Assembly (NCBI RefSeq): GCF_000378125.1
Contig: NZ_KB899243.1
Location: forward strand, 124,001-188,000
Direction: 5' to 3'
Source of the DNA: Rudaea cellulosilytica DSM 22992
Lineage (GTDB): Bacteria > Pseudomonadota > Gammaproteobacteria > Xanthomonadales > Rhodanobacteraceae
Length of the DNA stretch: 64,000 bases
Shown here: piece by piece, positions 1 to 6,352 of the stretch
Layout: the number at the start of each line of letters is the position of its first letter
How positions within the stretch are numbered: position 1 is the first letter of the stretch
Position numbers and translations under genes: made by a program
Notes under the pieces: model-generated
The model's database searches: none
The model's input: the letters and a program-made list of their open reading frames with translations, nothing else
Told to the model about the DNA's origin: nothing

Positions 1-111
1 AACGATGAGCTTATGAAGGCGGTAGATATCAAGCTTATTTGCGGTTCTTGCTACCAGGTTGCCAAAGGCATTTGGTTGCGTGCAAGGCACCCTGTGTCGA
101 GTGCGCCCTAA
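1..111 (+). CDS. 3' end of an integron cassette gene, function unknown (partial)
   Basis: This reading frame is open from the first base of the window and stops at TAA 109-111, leaving 36 C-terminal residues. The piece contains a CGSC motif and no domain I recognise. The stop lies inside the left end of attC site 1 (106-112, CCCTAAC), which is how cassette genes usually end. The start and most of the gene lie upstream of the window. That it is a cassette gene is inferred from the overlap with the attC site; its function cannot be given. Confidence 0.55.
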   Translation, partial: NDELMKAVDIKLICGSCYQVAKGIWLRARHPVSSAP

Positions 112-195
112 CTATTCGGTCAAGTGGACCGCTGCGGCGTGCCGCGGTAACCTGACCCTCACTGTGGCAGCGGCCACTTACCTCAAGCGTTAGGC
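106..195 (+). repeat. attC recombination site 1 of an integron cassette array
   Basis: The 90-bp site begins with CCCTAAC (106-112) and ends with GTTAGGC (189-195), matching the RYYYAAC and GTTRRRY core sites. Between them GTGGACCGCTGC can pair with GCAGCGGCCAC, leaving one unpaired A, as expected for the folded single-stranded attC substrate. Exchange would fall between G189 and T190. Two near-identical copies follow at 566 and 1204. Confidence 0.88.
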
Positions 196-205
196 GCCTA
201 CTTCT

Positions 206-571
206 ATGTTTCCAGGTCTTCCAGCGTTTGCTGTCTTCCTGCTTTCGGCGGGCGGGCAACTTCCAGGCTCTGTGCTTGAAACAGAACACTATGTCATTGA
301 ACTTTCGGAGACTTGTCCGGAGTTCAGCGTAGGCGATTGTACGGCGAGCTATCTCGGAAAGAACAAGACAACCGGCGCTTCCATCCGCCTCGAAGGCAAG
401 TCGGTAATGGCCTTGTGCAAAGACAACGCCACGCCGTGCCATTTCACTTGCTATCAATTCCCCAGCGGCGCTTATACGTATTTTGTCTACCCCGACGGCG
501 ATCTCAGAGTTACTAAGGGTGGGCATGTAGTCGCCCAAGAGCATGGCTCTTGGCGAGGCAGCGGCGCCTAA
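206..571 (+). CDS. Cassette gene: predicted exported protein, function unknown
   Basis: This gene encodes 121 residues and starts at ATG 206, only 11 bases after attC site 1; its TAA (569-571) lies inside attC site 2. The first ~20 residues are hydrophobic and could be an export signal, although no basic residues precede them. The mature part has six cysteines, two as CHFTC near residue 80, suggesting disulfide bonds outside the cytoplasm. I recognise no family. The compact gene-plus-attC layout and the stop codon inside the site mark it as a genuine cassette gene. Cassette boundaries are 190 and 649. Confidence 0.7.
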   Translation: MFPGLPAFAVFLLSAGGQLPGSVLETEHYVIELSETCPEFSVGDCTASYLGKNKTTGASIRLEGKSVMALCKDNATPCHFTCYQFPSGAYTYFVYPDGDLRVTKGGHVVAQEHGSWRGSGA

Positions 572-655
572 CTATTCGGTCAAGTGGACCGCTGCGATGG
601 GCCGCGGTAATCTGACGCCCACTGTGGCAGCGGCCACTCACCTCAAGCGTTAGCT
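566..655 (+). repeat. attC recombination site 2
   Basis: The 90-bp site runs from GCCTAAC (566-572) to GTTAGCT (649-655) and is nearly identical internally to sites 1 and 3. GCCTAAC is the exact complement of the GTTAGGC that opens this cassette at 189-195, as expected when cassette ends come from one circular molecule. The right core GTTAGCT departs from the GTTRRRY consensus at one base. Confidence 0.88.
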
Positions 656-671
656 ACCGTTGGAGCGACAC

Positions 672-1196
672 GTGCGCGGCATACTCCCATTCGGTCTTCT
701 CTTCTCTGCACTTATCGCTATACAAGGCTGTGCGCCGCTTCAATCAGAAGACACAGCAAAGCTTCCTCGCTCAGCAGTTGAGCAGCAGCTCTCGTCTTCC
801 GATCCATCAAACTACTATGTTTATGCTGCGAGGCTTTTCCACGAAGGTGCCAAAGAAGACGCCGTTTTCTGGTTCTACGTTGGTGAAATTCGCTACCGGT
901 TCTACCTTGCAGCAAACCCCACTCTCGATCCTAGTGGCGCCCCTGCTCTCTTCAGTTCTTTGCATGAAGAGGTCGGTTCTGTAGTCAACGGGTGGGCCGG
1001 CGCCGACCCTGACTCATGGGCAAAGCAAATGGGGCGCGCTCTAGCTTGGGACGCCACCAACGACAACAAATTCACATCCAAGGCCACCTATGCCAAGCAG
1101 TGGCAAGACGCTCGTTTGGGGTTAGAGAAGCTTAAAGAGGAGGTGGTAGCAAATAAGGCTCAAATCCTTGAAGAGCGTAAGAAACGAGGCCTGTGA
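672..1196 (+). CDS. Cassette gene: predicted lipoprotein of unknown function
   Basis: From GTG 672 this gene encodes 174 residues. I chose GTG 672 because GGAG at 662-665 sits six bases before it; an in-frame TTG at 660 would add four residues and has no ribosome site. The N-terminus is a signal peptide ending in a lipobox (AIQGC), so the protein is probably lipid-anchored. The remainder is soluble, with tryptophan- and tyrosine-containing segments and a charged, possibly coiled-coil C-terminal helix (about residues 145-174). No family is recognised. It fills the cassette between exchange points 649 and 1287. Confidence 0.72.
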   Translation: MRGILPFGLLFSALIAIQGCAPLQSEDTAKLPRSAVEQQLSSSDPSNYYVYAARLFHEGAKEDAVFWFYVGEIRYRFYLAANPTLDPSGAPALFSSLHEEVGSVVNGWAGADPDSWAKQMGRALAWDATNDNKFTSKATYAKQWQDARLGLEKLKEEVVANKAQILEERKKRGL

Positions 1197-1203
1197 GATC
1201 GAT

Positions 1204-1293
1204 AGCTAACTATTCGGTCAAGTGGACCACTGCGACGTGCCACGGTAATCTGACGCTCATTGTGGCAGCGGCCACTTACCTCAAGCGTTAGGC
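1204..1293 (+). repeat. attC recombination site 3
   Basis: The site runs from AGCTAAC (1204-1210) to GTTAGGC (1287-1293). The left core AGCTAAC is unusual, but it exactly complements the equally unusual GTTAGCT (649-655) at the start of the same cassette. This match shows that the two ends once formed a single site in a cassette circle. The internal sequence is nearly the same as in sites 1 and 2. Confidence 0.88.
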
Positions 1294-1300
1294 TTCAGCA

Positions 1301-1681
1301 GTGAAGACTCGTAGCACTATCATCGTTTCTTTCACATGCTTGGCTTTCGCAGGCGTCGCCGCTTTTTCGCTGTGTCAAGAGATGGTCTATCTATCCGCGC
1401 AACAAGATGTTTCAGCGTACAGTGCGGACAATTGGTCTTATCAAGACCGCCCAGACGCGGTGATTCGTTCTGGTAGCACAGTACCTATCGTGGGCTGCGT
1501 TAGCGACAAGAGTGACGTCCACGAAATCGTCGAGATCTCCGGCCATAGGTACTTCGTAGGTCCGGGGAGCTACACAATCCCCAGGCGTCGGGCCAGCATC
1601 GAGGAGGCTTGGTTCAATCCTCGGGCCATCCTTAGTTGTGCAGGCTTTCTCCCGGGCGTTTCCCGCGAAGCGCCTAACTAG
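1301..1681 (+). CDS. Cassette gene: predicted secreted protein, function unknown
   Basis: This gene encodes 126 residues from GTG 1301, eight bases after attC site 3. It stops at TAG 1679-1681, so its last codons are written by the left end of attC site 4. Residues 1-25 form a clear signal sequence (basic MKTR, then a hydrophobic stretch). The mature protein has several cysteines (VGCV, LSCAG) and no domain I recognise. A periplasmic or membrane-attached location is inferred from the signal. No independent promoter is evident, so expression would depend on read-through from upstream. Confidence 0.68.
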   Translation: MKTRSTIIVSFTCLAFAGVAAFSLCQEMVYLSAQQDVSAYSADNWSYQDRPDAVIRSGSTVPIVGCVSDKSDVHEIVEISGHRYFVGPGSYTIPRRRASIEEAWFNPRAILSCAGFLPGVSREAPN

Positions 1682-1765
1682 GCGCTCAAGCGGACCGTGC
1701 GGGCGAACTTGCTCGCGCGTACCATGGGTCATCGGCCGCACGGCCGCTTAGCTTAGGCGTTAGGC
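1672..1765 (+). repeat. attC recombination site 4 (divergent type)
   Basis: The 94-bp site runs from GCCTAAC (1672-1678) to GTTAGGC (1759-1765), and its left core matches the opening of its cassette at 1287-1293. The interior differs from sites 1-3 and contains complementary blocks around CGGGCGAACTT and the CGGCCGCACGGCCG region, so it can still fold. The different interior suggests that this cassette came from another source array. Confidence 0.82.
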
Positions 1766-1804
1766 GTCGGCACCACCACCGTCACATACTTTCGGTATTT
1801 TCGA

Positions 1805-2191
1805 ATGGTCTCTGTAGTCCACAACCCATCCAGCGTCTTTCCGCCCTATCGGGGCTACGTACACGCCCTTGAAGTTCCGGCTGGTTCCCGGCTGCTGTTC
1901 ATCAGCGGACTCAATGGATTCGAGCAGGACGGTGTCACAATGCCTGACTCGTTCGAAAGCCAGGCTGAGATCATTTGGGCTCACATCCGCTCGATCTTGG
2001 CCTCAGCCGGAATGACCGTGACCAATCTTGTATCGTTGCGCACCTACTTAGCCGACCCAAAGCACGATGAGGCCAACGCACAAATGCGTGCCAAACAACT
2101 GGGAACGCATCGTGTCTCGTCCACAGTTGTGTGCTGCCAGCTTCTTGAGTCCAAGTGGAAGCTCGAAATCGAGGCAGTTGCTGCGGCGTAG
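1805..2191 (+). CDS. Cassette gene: RidA/YjgF-family protein
   Basis: The 128-residue product has the size and pattern of RidA (YjgF/YER057c/UK114) proteins: FISGLNG near residue 33, a central helix, NLVSLRTYLAD near 74-85 and a C-terminal KLEIEAVA strand. RidA enzymes hydrolyse reactive enamine/imine intermediates. In my by-eye alignment the catalytic arginine (Arg105 of E. coli RidA) is replaced by serine, so it may belong to a Rid subfamily lacking that activity. It begins 40 bases after attC site 4, so it is a cassette gene, but no attC follows. An IS30-type remnant lies just downstream and probably removed the site. Confidence 0.75.
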   Translation: MVSVVHNPSSVFPPYRGYVHALEVPAGSRLLFISGLNGFEQDGVTMPDSFESQAEIIWAHIRSILASAGMTVTNLVSLRTYLADPKHDEANAQMRAKQLGTHRVSSTVVCCQLLESKWKLEIEAVAAA

Positions 2192-2252
2192 CCTTCCGTG
2201 CCAAAAAAAACTTCGCAGTCCGTCGTCTGGATTCAACTTCTAAGTGCAACAC

Positions 2253-2411
2253 CTAGCGGGACCGAGCGAACACTTCCCTCGGCGTTTTGAAGTTGTGCCG
2301 CTTACGTGGCCTGTCATTGAGGTGTCTTGCAATCTGGCGACCATCGTCAGCAGTGCGAAGAGCCGGCACCCATGACCGTATCGGCTTCCCAATCGCCGTT
2401 ACGACCTCGCT
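2253..2411 (-). pseudogene. Remnant of an IS30-family transposase (C-terminal end)
   Basis: On the minus strand a frame of about 52 codons ends at TAG (complement of 2253-2255). Its last ~30 residues (LNDRPRKRHNFKTPREVF and flanks) match the characteristic C-terminal end of IS30 transposases, which cut and join insertion-sequence ends. The catalytic DDE core is absent and an in-frame TGA lies at 2412-2414, so nothing functional is encoded. The residues upstream of the matching end are not clearly IS30 and may be rearranged. Confidence 0.6.
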
Positions 2412-2470
2412 TCAGTGTGAGTGATTCGGCGAGGCGGCACCGATCGAGAAAAATGCCGTAGTCCGAAAAC

Positions 2471-2495
2471 AGAAAAGGAGGCGCGCTGCGCCTCC
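2471..2495 (-). terminator. Possible minus-strand terminator hairpin
   Basis: GGAGGCGC (2477-2484) and GCGCCTCC (2488-2495) form a perfect 8-bp stem with a 3-base loop. On the minus strand it is followed by TTTTCTGTTTTC, which resembles an intrinsic terminator. No minus-strand gene ends here, so its role is uncertain; it may belong to the transposon remnant. Confidence 0.35.
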
Positions 2496-2599
2496 CACTA
2501 TGAATTTATATCATCCCCAGGGGCTTGCGGCAAGGCTCAAGGCGAGAACTAGAATCGCGGCCCTGTCGATAGGACAGCCTGCATGAGGCAACAAAGGCG

Positions 2600-3034
2600 A
2601 TGCATCATGATGATGATTGGATTCCGGTGTCACCTGAAAATTGCGACTTGGTAGTTGGTCCGTTCTACCACGGAACAAAAGCAAACCTGTCGGTGGGCGA
2701 GCTGCTGACGGCAGGCTTCAGATCCAACTACGACGATAGTGTCGTGATGAATCACATCTACTTCACAACCTTGCCAAAGGGAGCCGGCCTTGCTGCGGAA
2801 ATAGCGAAGGGCGATGGTAGGCCGCGAGTCTATGTCGTCATGCCAATGGGAACATTTGAAGATGACCCCAACGTCACCAACAAAAAATTCCGAGGCAATC
2901 CAACCCGGTCATACAGAAGCGAGTCCCCTTTGAAAATCATTGGGGAAATTGAACGCTGGGAATCCTACGACCCGGAATTCATCCAACAATTGAGAGATCG
3001 CGTCAAAGCGGGCATGGGTGTAATCATCAATTGA
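2600..3034 (+). CDS. arr: Rifampin ADP-ribosyltransferase (Arr family)
   Basis: The 144-residue product is a full-length Arr enzyme, which transfers ADP-ribose from NAD+ to a hydroxyl of rifamycins and inactivates them in the cytoplasm. It has the conserved blocks PFYHGTKANL (21-30), HIYF (52-55), FEDDPN (86-91) and KKFRGNPTRSYRS (94-106). His24, Tyr54 and Asp89 correspond to the His19, Tyr49 and Asp84 described for the mycobacterial enzyme. The start at ATG 2600 fits the Arr-2 N-terminus (DWIP motif). It lies in the cassette array between the IS30 remnant and attC site 5, a setting typical of arr-2-type genes. No own promoter is obvious. Resistance is predicted from sequence only. Confidence 0.9.
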   Translation: MHHDDDWIPVSPENCDLVVGPFYHGTKANLSVGELLTAGFRSNYDDSVVMNHIYFTTLPKGAGLAAEIAKGDGRPRVYVVMPMGTFEDDPNVTNKKFRGNPTRSYRSESPLKIIGEIERWESYDPEFIQQLRDRVKAGMGVIIN

Positions 3035-3067
3035 GGGGAGGCAACGGACATTCACCCTGTCGAAAAC

Positions 3068-3161
3068 AACTAGCTATTCGCTCGAGCCGACGCCGCTTCG
3101 TGGCGTCGTCCTTGAGCTTCGGATACCCTAGCCAAAGCATCGCCATGCTCAAGCGTTATAA
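3068..3161 (+). repeat. attC-like site 5 (degenerate left core)
   Basis: CTATTCG followed by CGAGCCGACGCC aligns with the left half of sites 1-3, and GCTCAAGCGTTATAA (3147-3161) supplies the right half. GACGCC and GGCGTC flank CGCTTCGT as a central stem. The left core reads AACTAGC, with G in place of the conserved A of the AAC triplet, so recombination may be weakened. The right core is GTTATAA. Confidence 0.7.
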
Positions 3162-3179
3162 CTCGCAAGGTAGCTTCCG

Positions 3180-3479
3180 ATGATCTCGAAATCAGGTCTG
3201 TGCATGATCCTGCTTGCGGCGTCCGGCGCGGCCGGCGCAGATCAAATGCCGAAACCGGGCAGTTACGGCTTCAATTGGCTCAAGGCGGATAGTCGCTGCA
3301 AGAAACTGACCGAAAAGGACTTCTCGCAAGTGAAAACATGCACCGAAAGCAGCAATGCTTTCGGGCTTCAGCTGCATTCCCACGCGTGCAAAGTCAACGC
3401 GCAGACTGAGCTCATGGTCTATGCCACCGCGGCACAGTGCCAAGAGGCGCTGGAAACTATGCAGGCAAACGGCCCGTGA
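3180..3479 (+). CDS. Small predicted secreted protein, probable last cassette gene
   Basis: This gene encodes 99 residues from ATG 3180, 18 bases after attC-like site 5. The first ~20 residues look like a signal peptide (MISKSGLCMILL, then small residues and AGA). The mature part has four cysteines (SRCKK, KTCTE, HACKV, AQCQE) with regular spacing, suggesting two disulfides in the periplasm. No family is recognised. The position next to an attC site suggests a cassette, but no attC follows, so this is probably the worn end of the array. Confidence 0.6.
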   Translation: MISKSGLCMILLAASGAAGADQMPKPGSYGFNWLKADSRCKKLTEKDFSQVKTCTESSNAFGLQLHSHACKVNAQTELMVYATAAQCQEALETMQANGP

Positions 3480-3613
3480 CACTAGCGGGGACTCCCAAAC
3501 CGGTTCAGTCGTTGCGCATGGGCGCCGGCAATGGAGGTCATCGCAGCGATCAGCTTTGACTCACCGAACACGTCCAAACCCAAGCACCAGGCTTTCCACG
3601 GGGGATTTTCTCC

Positions 3614-4039
3614 ATGACTGCAAAGCTGTTGTACCGAGTCGTCGCCGTCGTTCTTGTTCTGTTCACCGCGGGCCACACTTTCGGCTTCCTATCGTTTCGG
3701 CCGCCTTCCGCAGACGGCCTCGCCGTCTTCGCCGCAATGGGCAACGTCCGCTTCACGTTGGACGGCGGTAGTTACACATACGCCGGCTTCTACACTGGCT
3801 TTGGTCTGATGGTATCGGCGTACATACTTTTTTCCGCTTTCCTTGCGTGGCATCTTGGCGCCATCTCTTCGACACAACCCCAAACCATAGTTACGCTTGC
3901 CTGGGCTTTTGCCGCACTTCAGATCGTTTGCCTTGTTCTCGGCTGGCTTTACTTCTTTCTTGTTCCCATCCTGTTTTCCGCCGTCGTCTCGATTTGTTCG
4001 GTCTGGGCGGCATGGTTGCTGGGGAAGGCCAATGCCTGA
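3614..4039 (+). CDS. Small integral membrane protein, function unknown
   Basis: The 141-residue product has about four hydrophobic segments (roughly 6-26, 60-82, 92-114 and 117-137), indicating an inner-membrane protein. GGGGGA at 3601-3606 is a plausible ribosome site for ATG 3614. It ends with GKANA and has no catalytic motif. It stands outside the attC array and 135 bases from the last cassette-like gene. I cannot assign a family with confidence. Confidence 0.6.
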   Translation: MTAKLLYRVVAVVLVLFTAGHTFGFLSFRPPSADGLAVFAAMGNVRFTLDGGSYTYAGFYTGFGLMVSAYILFSAFLAWHLGAISSTQPQTIVTLAWAFAALQIVCLVLGWLYFFLVPILFSAVVSICSVWAAWLLGKANA

Positions 4040-4130
4040 AGATTCGCTCGAACTGACCGCCGCGAGCGGTAGCAACCCGTTGGGCCCATCGAGGAAGCGG
4101 CAACTTCGTTGCCGCCCGGGAGGACGTTGA

Positions 4131-4535
4131 ATGAGCCGACGATTGATGCTGTTTCCCACCGCGGTCCGTCGCGACCCCACCATTGATCTCTGGATGAAGA
4201 ATCATCCGGGGCCGCTGGGCGCCATCGCGCAACGCTGGTTCGATGTCATGCGCGGTTGCGGACCGGACGTCACCGAACTGCTGCACGACGGCCACCCGAC
4301 CGCATGCATCGGCGAAGCCGCGTTCGCATACGTCAATGCCTTCACCCATCACGTCGACGTCGGGTTTTTTCTCGGCGCCGAACTCGCTGATCCGAAGGAC
4401 TTGCTGGAAGGCAGCGGCAAATTCATGCGCCATGTTAAGTTCCGGCCCGGGCTTGAGCCGGATGCAACGGCGGTCAACGCGCTCGTGGCAGAGGCCTATG
4501 CAGACATGCAGCGCTATCTCGCATCAACCAGATAG
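4131..4535 (+). CDS. DUF1801-domain protein
   Basis: This 134-residue product resembles DUF1801 (YdhG-like) proteins, a small fold related to frataxin and YjbR whose role is unknown. Features are CIGEAAFAYVNAFTHHVDVGF near residues 59-79, LLEGSGKFMRHVKF near 97-110 and a C-terminal helix. GGAGG (4120-4124) lies at a good distance from ATG 4131. The neighbours on both sides are uncharacterised membrane proteins, so context adds nothing. Confidence 0.65.
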   Translation: MSRRLMLFPTAVRRDPTIDLWMKNHPGPLGAIAQRWFDVMRGCGPDVTELLHDGHPTACIGEAAFAYVNAFTHHVDVGFFLGAELADPKDLLEGSGKFMRHVKFRPGLEPDATAVNALVAEAYADMQRYLASTR

Positions 4536-4580
4536 CTGCACTCTTCCCATAGGCTCCCCGCGCCGGCCTCGTCCGAAGCA

Positions 4581-4880
4581 ATGAACAAATCGTCGCTACG
4601 AAATGCATCGATATCTTGCCTCGCGCTCTGGGCGATGATCTGGTTGGCTTTTCTGTCGATTCGCTTCTCATCGCTCGATATCAGGGACCTGCCAGCCATC
4701 GGTCCGATCATGCTCGTTGCGCTCGGCAGCGTGCTTCTGGCTCCGCTGGCTGCCAGCGTGCTTGCGGGCGTCGCCTCGGTGCGACAACCCAAGGTGGCAT
4801 GGAACTGGCTCGTGTTGGGCTGCGCAACAGCGGCGTTCTTCGGCCAAGGGCTTTTGTTCTTCGTCTCAAGCTGGATGTAA
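4581..4880 (+). CDS. Small membrane protein, function unknown
   Basis: The 99-residue product has three predicted membrane helices (about 8-28, 40-65 and 74-96) and a short charged loop around residue 70. It follows the DUF1801 gene by 45 bases in the same direction, so the two may be co-transcribed. No strong ribosome site precedes ATG 4581. No family is recognised. Confidence 0.5.
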   Translation: MNKSSLRNASISCLALWAMIWLAFLSIRFSSLDIRDLPAIGPIMLVALGSVLLAPLAASVLAGVASVRQPKVAWNWLVLGCATAAFFGQGLLFFVSSWM

Positions 4881-4952
4881 TGCCCGACTAGTCGTGGATC
4901 GCTGCGATGCGCGTATGCACCGCCGAGCACACCGCGGCAGCGATAGCTTGGC

Positions 4953-6026
4953 TCAAGTATCGGGCGTCTCGATGGAACCTTCAGGGGCTTTCGGAAAAAT
5001 CAGCATCGCATCGCCGTAGGAAAAGAAGCGATAGCGCTGCTCGACCGCGTGCCGATACGCCTCGAGGATCAGCTTGCGCCCGGCGTATGCCGAGACGAGC
5101 ATCAGCAGGGTCGACTCAGGCAAGTGGAAATTGGTGACCAGCGCATCGACGCTGGTGATTGCATAGCCCGGGAAGATAAAAATCTGCGTCTCGCCTGCGA
5201 ACGGTTCGACGACGCCGTCGCGCTTGGCCGATTCAAGCGCGCGCACGACCGTGGTACCGACCGCGACCACGCGCCCGCCCTGCGCGCGCGTGCGCCGCAT
5301 CTTCTCCACGAGCTCGGCGCCGACGTTGAGCCACTCACGGTGCATAACGTGGTCTTCGACGCTGTCGCGGCGCATGGGCTGGAACGTGCCCGCGCCGACA
5401 TGCAGGGTGACGTAGCCGAAATCGACGCCCTTCTCGCGCAGCGCATCGAGCAGCGGCGCGTCGAAGTGCAAGCCGGCCGTGGGTGCGGCCACCGCGCCGG
5501 GCGTATGCGCGAACACGGTCTGGTAGCGCACCTCGTCGTCGGCATCGATGGCCGAAACCTTGTCTTCGCGCTCGATGTACGGCGGCAGCGGCATGCGGCC
5601 GAGCTTGGGCAGCAGTTTTTCCAGCGGCTCGGCCGACTCGAAGCGCAGCGAATAAAACTCGCCTTCGCGGCCAAGCACGAGAATCGTGCTGTTGTCGCCG
5701 AGCAGGATGCGCGAGCCCTGCTTCGGCTTCTTCGACACGCCGAGCTGGGCCAGCGCCTCGTGTGCACCGGTGATGCGTTCGATCAGGATCTCGACCGCAC
5801 CGCCGGTTTCCTTGCGCCCGTACAGGCGCGCGTGCAGCACGCGCGTGTCGTTGAACACGAGCAGGTCGCCCGCGCGCACGTAGTCGACGAGATCGGTGAA
5901 GCGGCGATCCGCGAAACCGCGTGCCGCGGCGTCGACGACGAGCAAGCGGCTCGCCGAACGCTGCGCGAGCGGCGCCTGCGCGATCAGCTCGCGCGGCAGG
6001 TCGTAGTGGAAATCGGATTTCTTCAA
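4953..6026 (-). CDS. queA: S-adenosylmethionine:tRNA ribosyltransferase-isomerase
   Basis: QueA transfers and isomerises the ribosyl part of S-adenosylmethionine onto 7-aminomethyl-7-deazaguanine in tRNA, making epoxyqueuosine, the second-last step of queuosine synthesis. The 357-residue product is full length and shows the family signatures: FHYDLPRELIAQ at the start, LLVFNDTRVLHARL, GAVAAPTAGLHF and a C-terminal YGDAMLI. It is cytoplasmic. The partner tgt, often next to queA, is not here. The small membrane gene lies just upstream on the same strand. Confidence 0.95.
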   Translation of the reverse strand: MKKSDFHYDLPRELIAQAPLAQRSASRLLVVDAAARGFADRRFTDLVDYVRAGDLLVFNDTRVLHARLYGRKETGGAVEILIERITGAHEALAQLGVSKKPKQGSRILLGDNSTILVLGREGEFYSLRFESAEPLEKLLPKLGRMPLPPYIEREDKVSAIDADDEVRYQTVFAHTPGAVAAPTAGLHFDAPLLDALREKGVDFGYVTLHVGAGTFQPMRRDSVEDHVMHREWLNVGAELVEKMRRTRAQGGRVVAVGTTVVRALESAKRDGVVEPFAGETQIFIFPGYAITSVDALVTNFHLPESTLLMLVSAYAGRKLILEAYRHAVEQRYRFFSYGDAMLIFPKAPEGSIETPDT

Positions 6027-6109
6027 GGCGCAGTTCGCAGCGCGTGGCGGGAGATGCGATTATCGCCGATAAGCGCCGACCAATGCCGCACGCCGCGATC
6101 TGCCGCCGG

Positions 6110-6274
6110 TTATTTCGCCCCGGACTGCCAGCGCTGCACGCCGATCGCGATCAGGATCAGCGGCCACCACTTCGCGATCAGATGACCGACGTCGGGAATC
6201 AGATTGAAATTCGCAAGCAGAAAAAACACACCCAGGCCGATCAGGATCAGGCCCGTGGTCTTGTTGGCGGACAT
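6110..6274 (-). CDS. Small LiaI/LiaF-like two-helix membrane protein, copy A
   Basis: This 54-residue product begins at ATG (complement of 6272-6274) and ends at TAA (6110-6112). It has an N-terminal helix (TTGLILIGLGVFFLLANF), a short loop with a proline, and a second helix (WWPLILIAIGVQRW). That pattern is found in the small membrane region shared by LiaI/LiaF-type proteins linked to envelope-stress signalling. It is very similar, also in DNA, to the gene at 11617-11787, indicating duplication. Here it sits beside queA, separated from the two-component genes. Function unknown. Confidence 0.72.
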   Translation of the reverse strand: MSANKTTGLILIGLGVFFLLANFNLIPDVGHLIAKWWPLILIAIGVQRWQSGAK

Positions 6275-6352
6275 GGAAAACTCTCGAGAAGCTGAGCGCG
6301 CAATCGCGCGGTGAAGATTGTCGGCAAAAGCAGATGAATTGCCGCTGTCCGC

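Larger units (their letters stand above)
2192..2599. other. Gene-free stretch between the RidA-like gene and arr
   Basis: These 408 bases hold no complete gene. They contain the C-terminal remnant of an IS30-type transposase on the minus strand (2253-2411) and a GC-rich hairpin (2477-2495). No convincing attC site was found, so the left boundary of the arr cassette cannot be placed. Confidence 0.6.

Noticed and set aside
660-671. TTG start at 660 for the lipoprotein cassette gene
   Set aside because: GGAG at 662-665 is correctly spaced for GTG 672, and TTG 660 has no ribosome site.
2192-2599. An attC site between the RidA-like gene and arr
   Set aside because: A sequence around CTCAAGGCGAGAAC (2537-2550) resembles half a site, but no pairing partner or GTTRRRY core was found.
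5049-6185. Plus-strand open frame (378 codons) opposite queA
   Set aside because: It is the antisense of QueA; there are no motifs and QueA is unmistakable.
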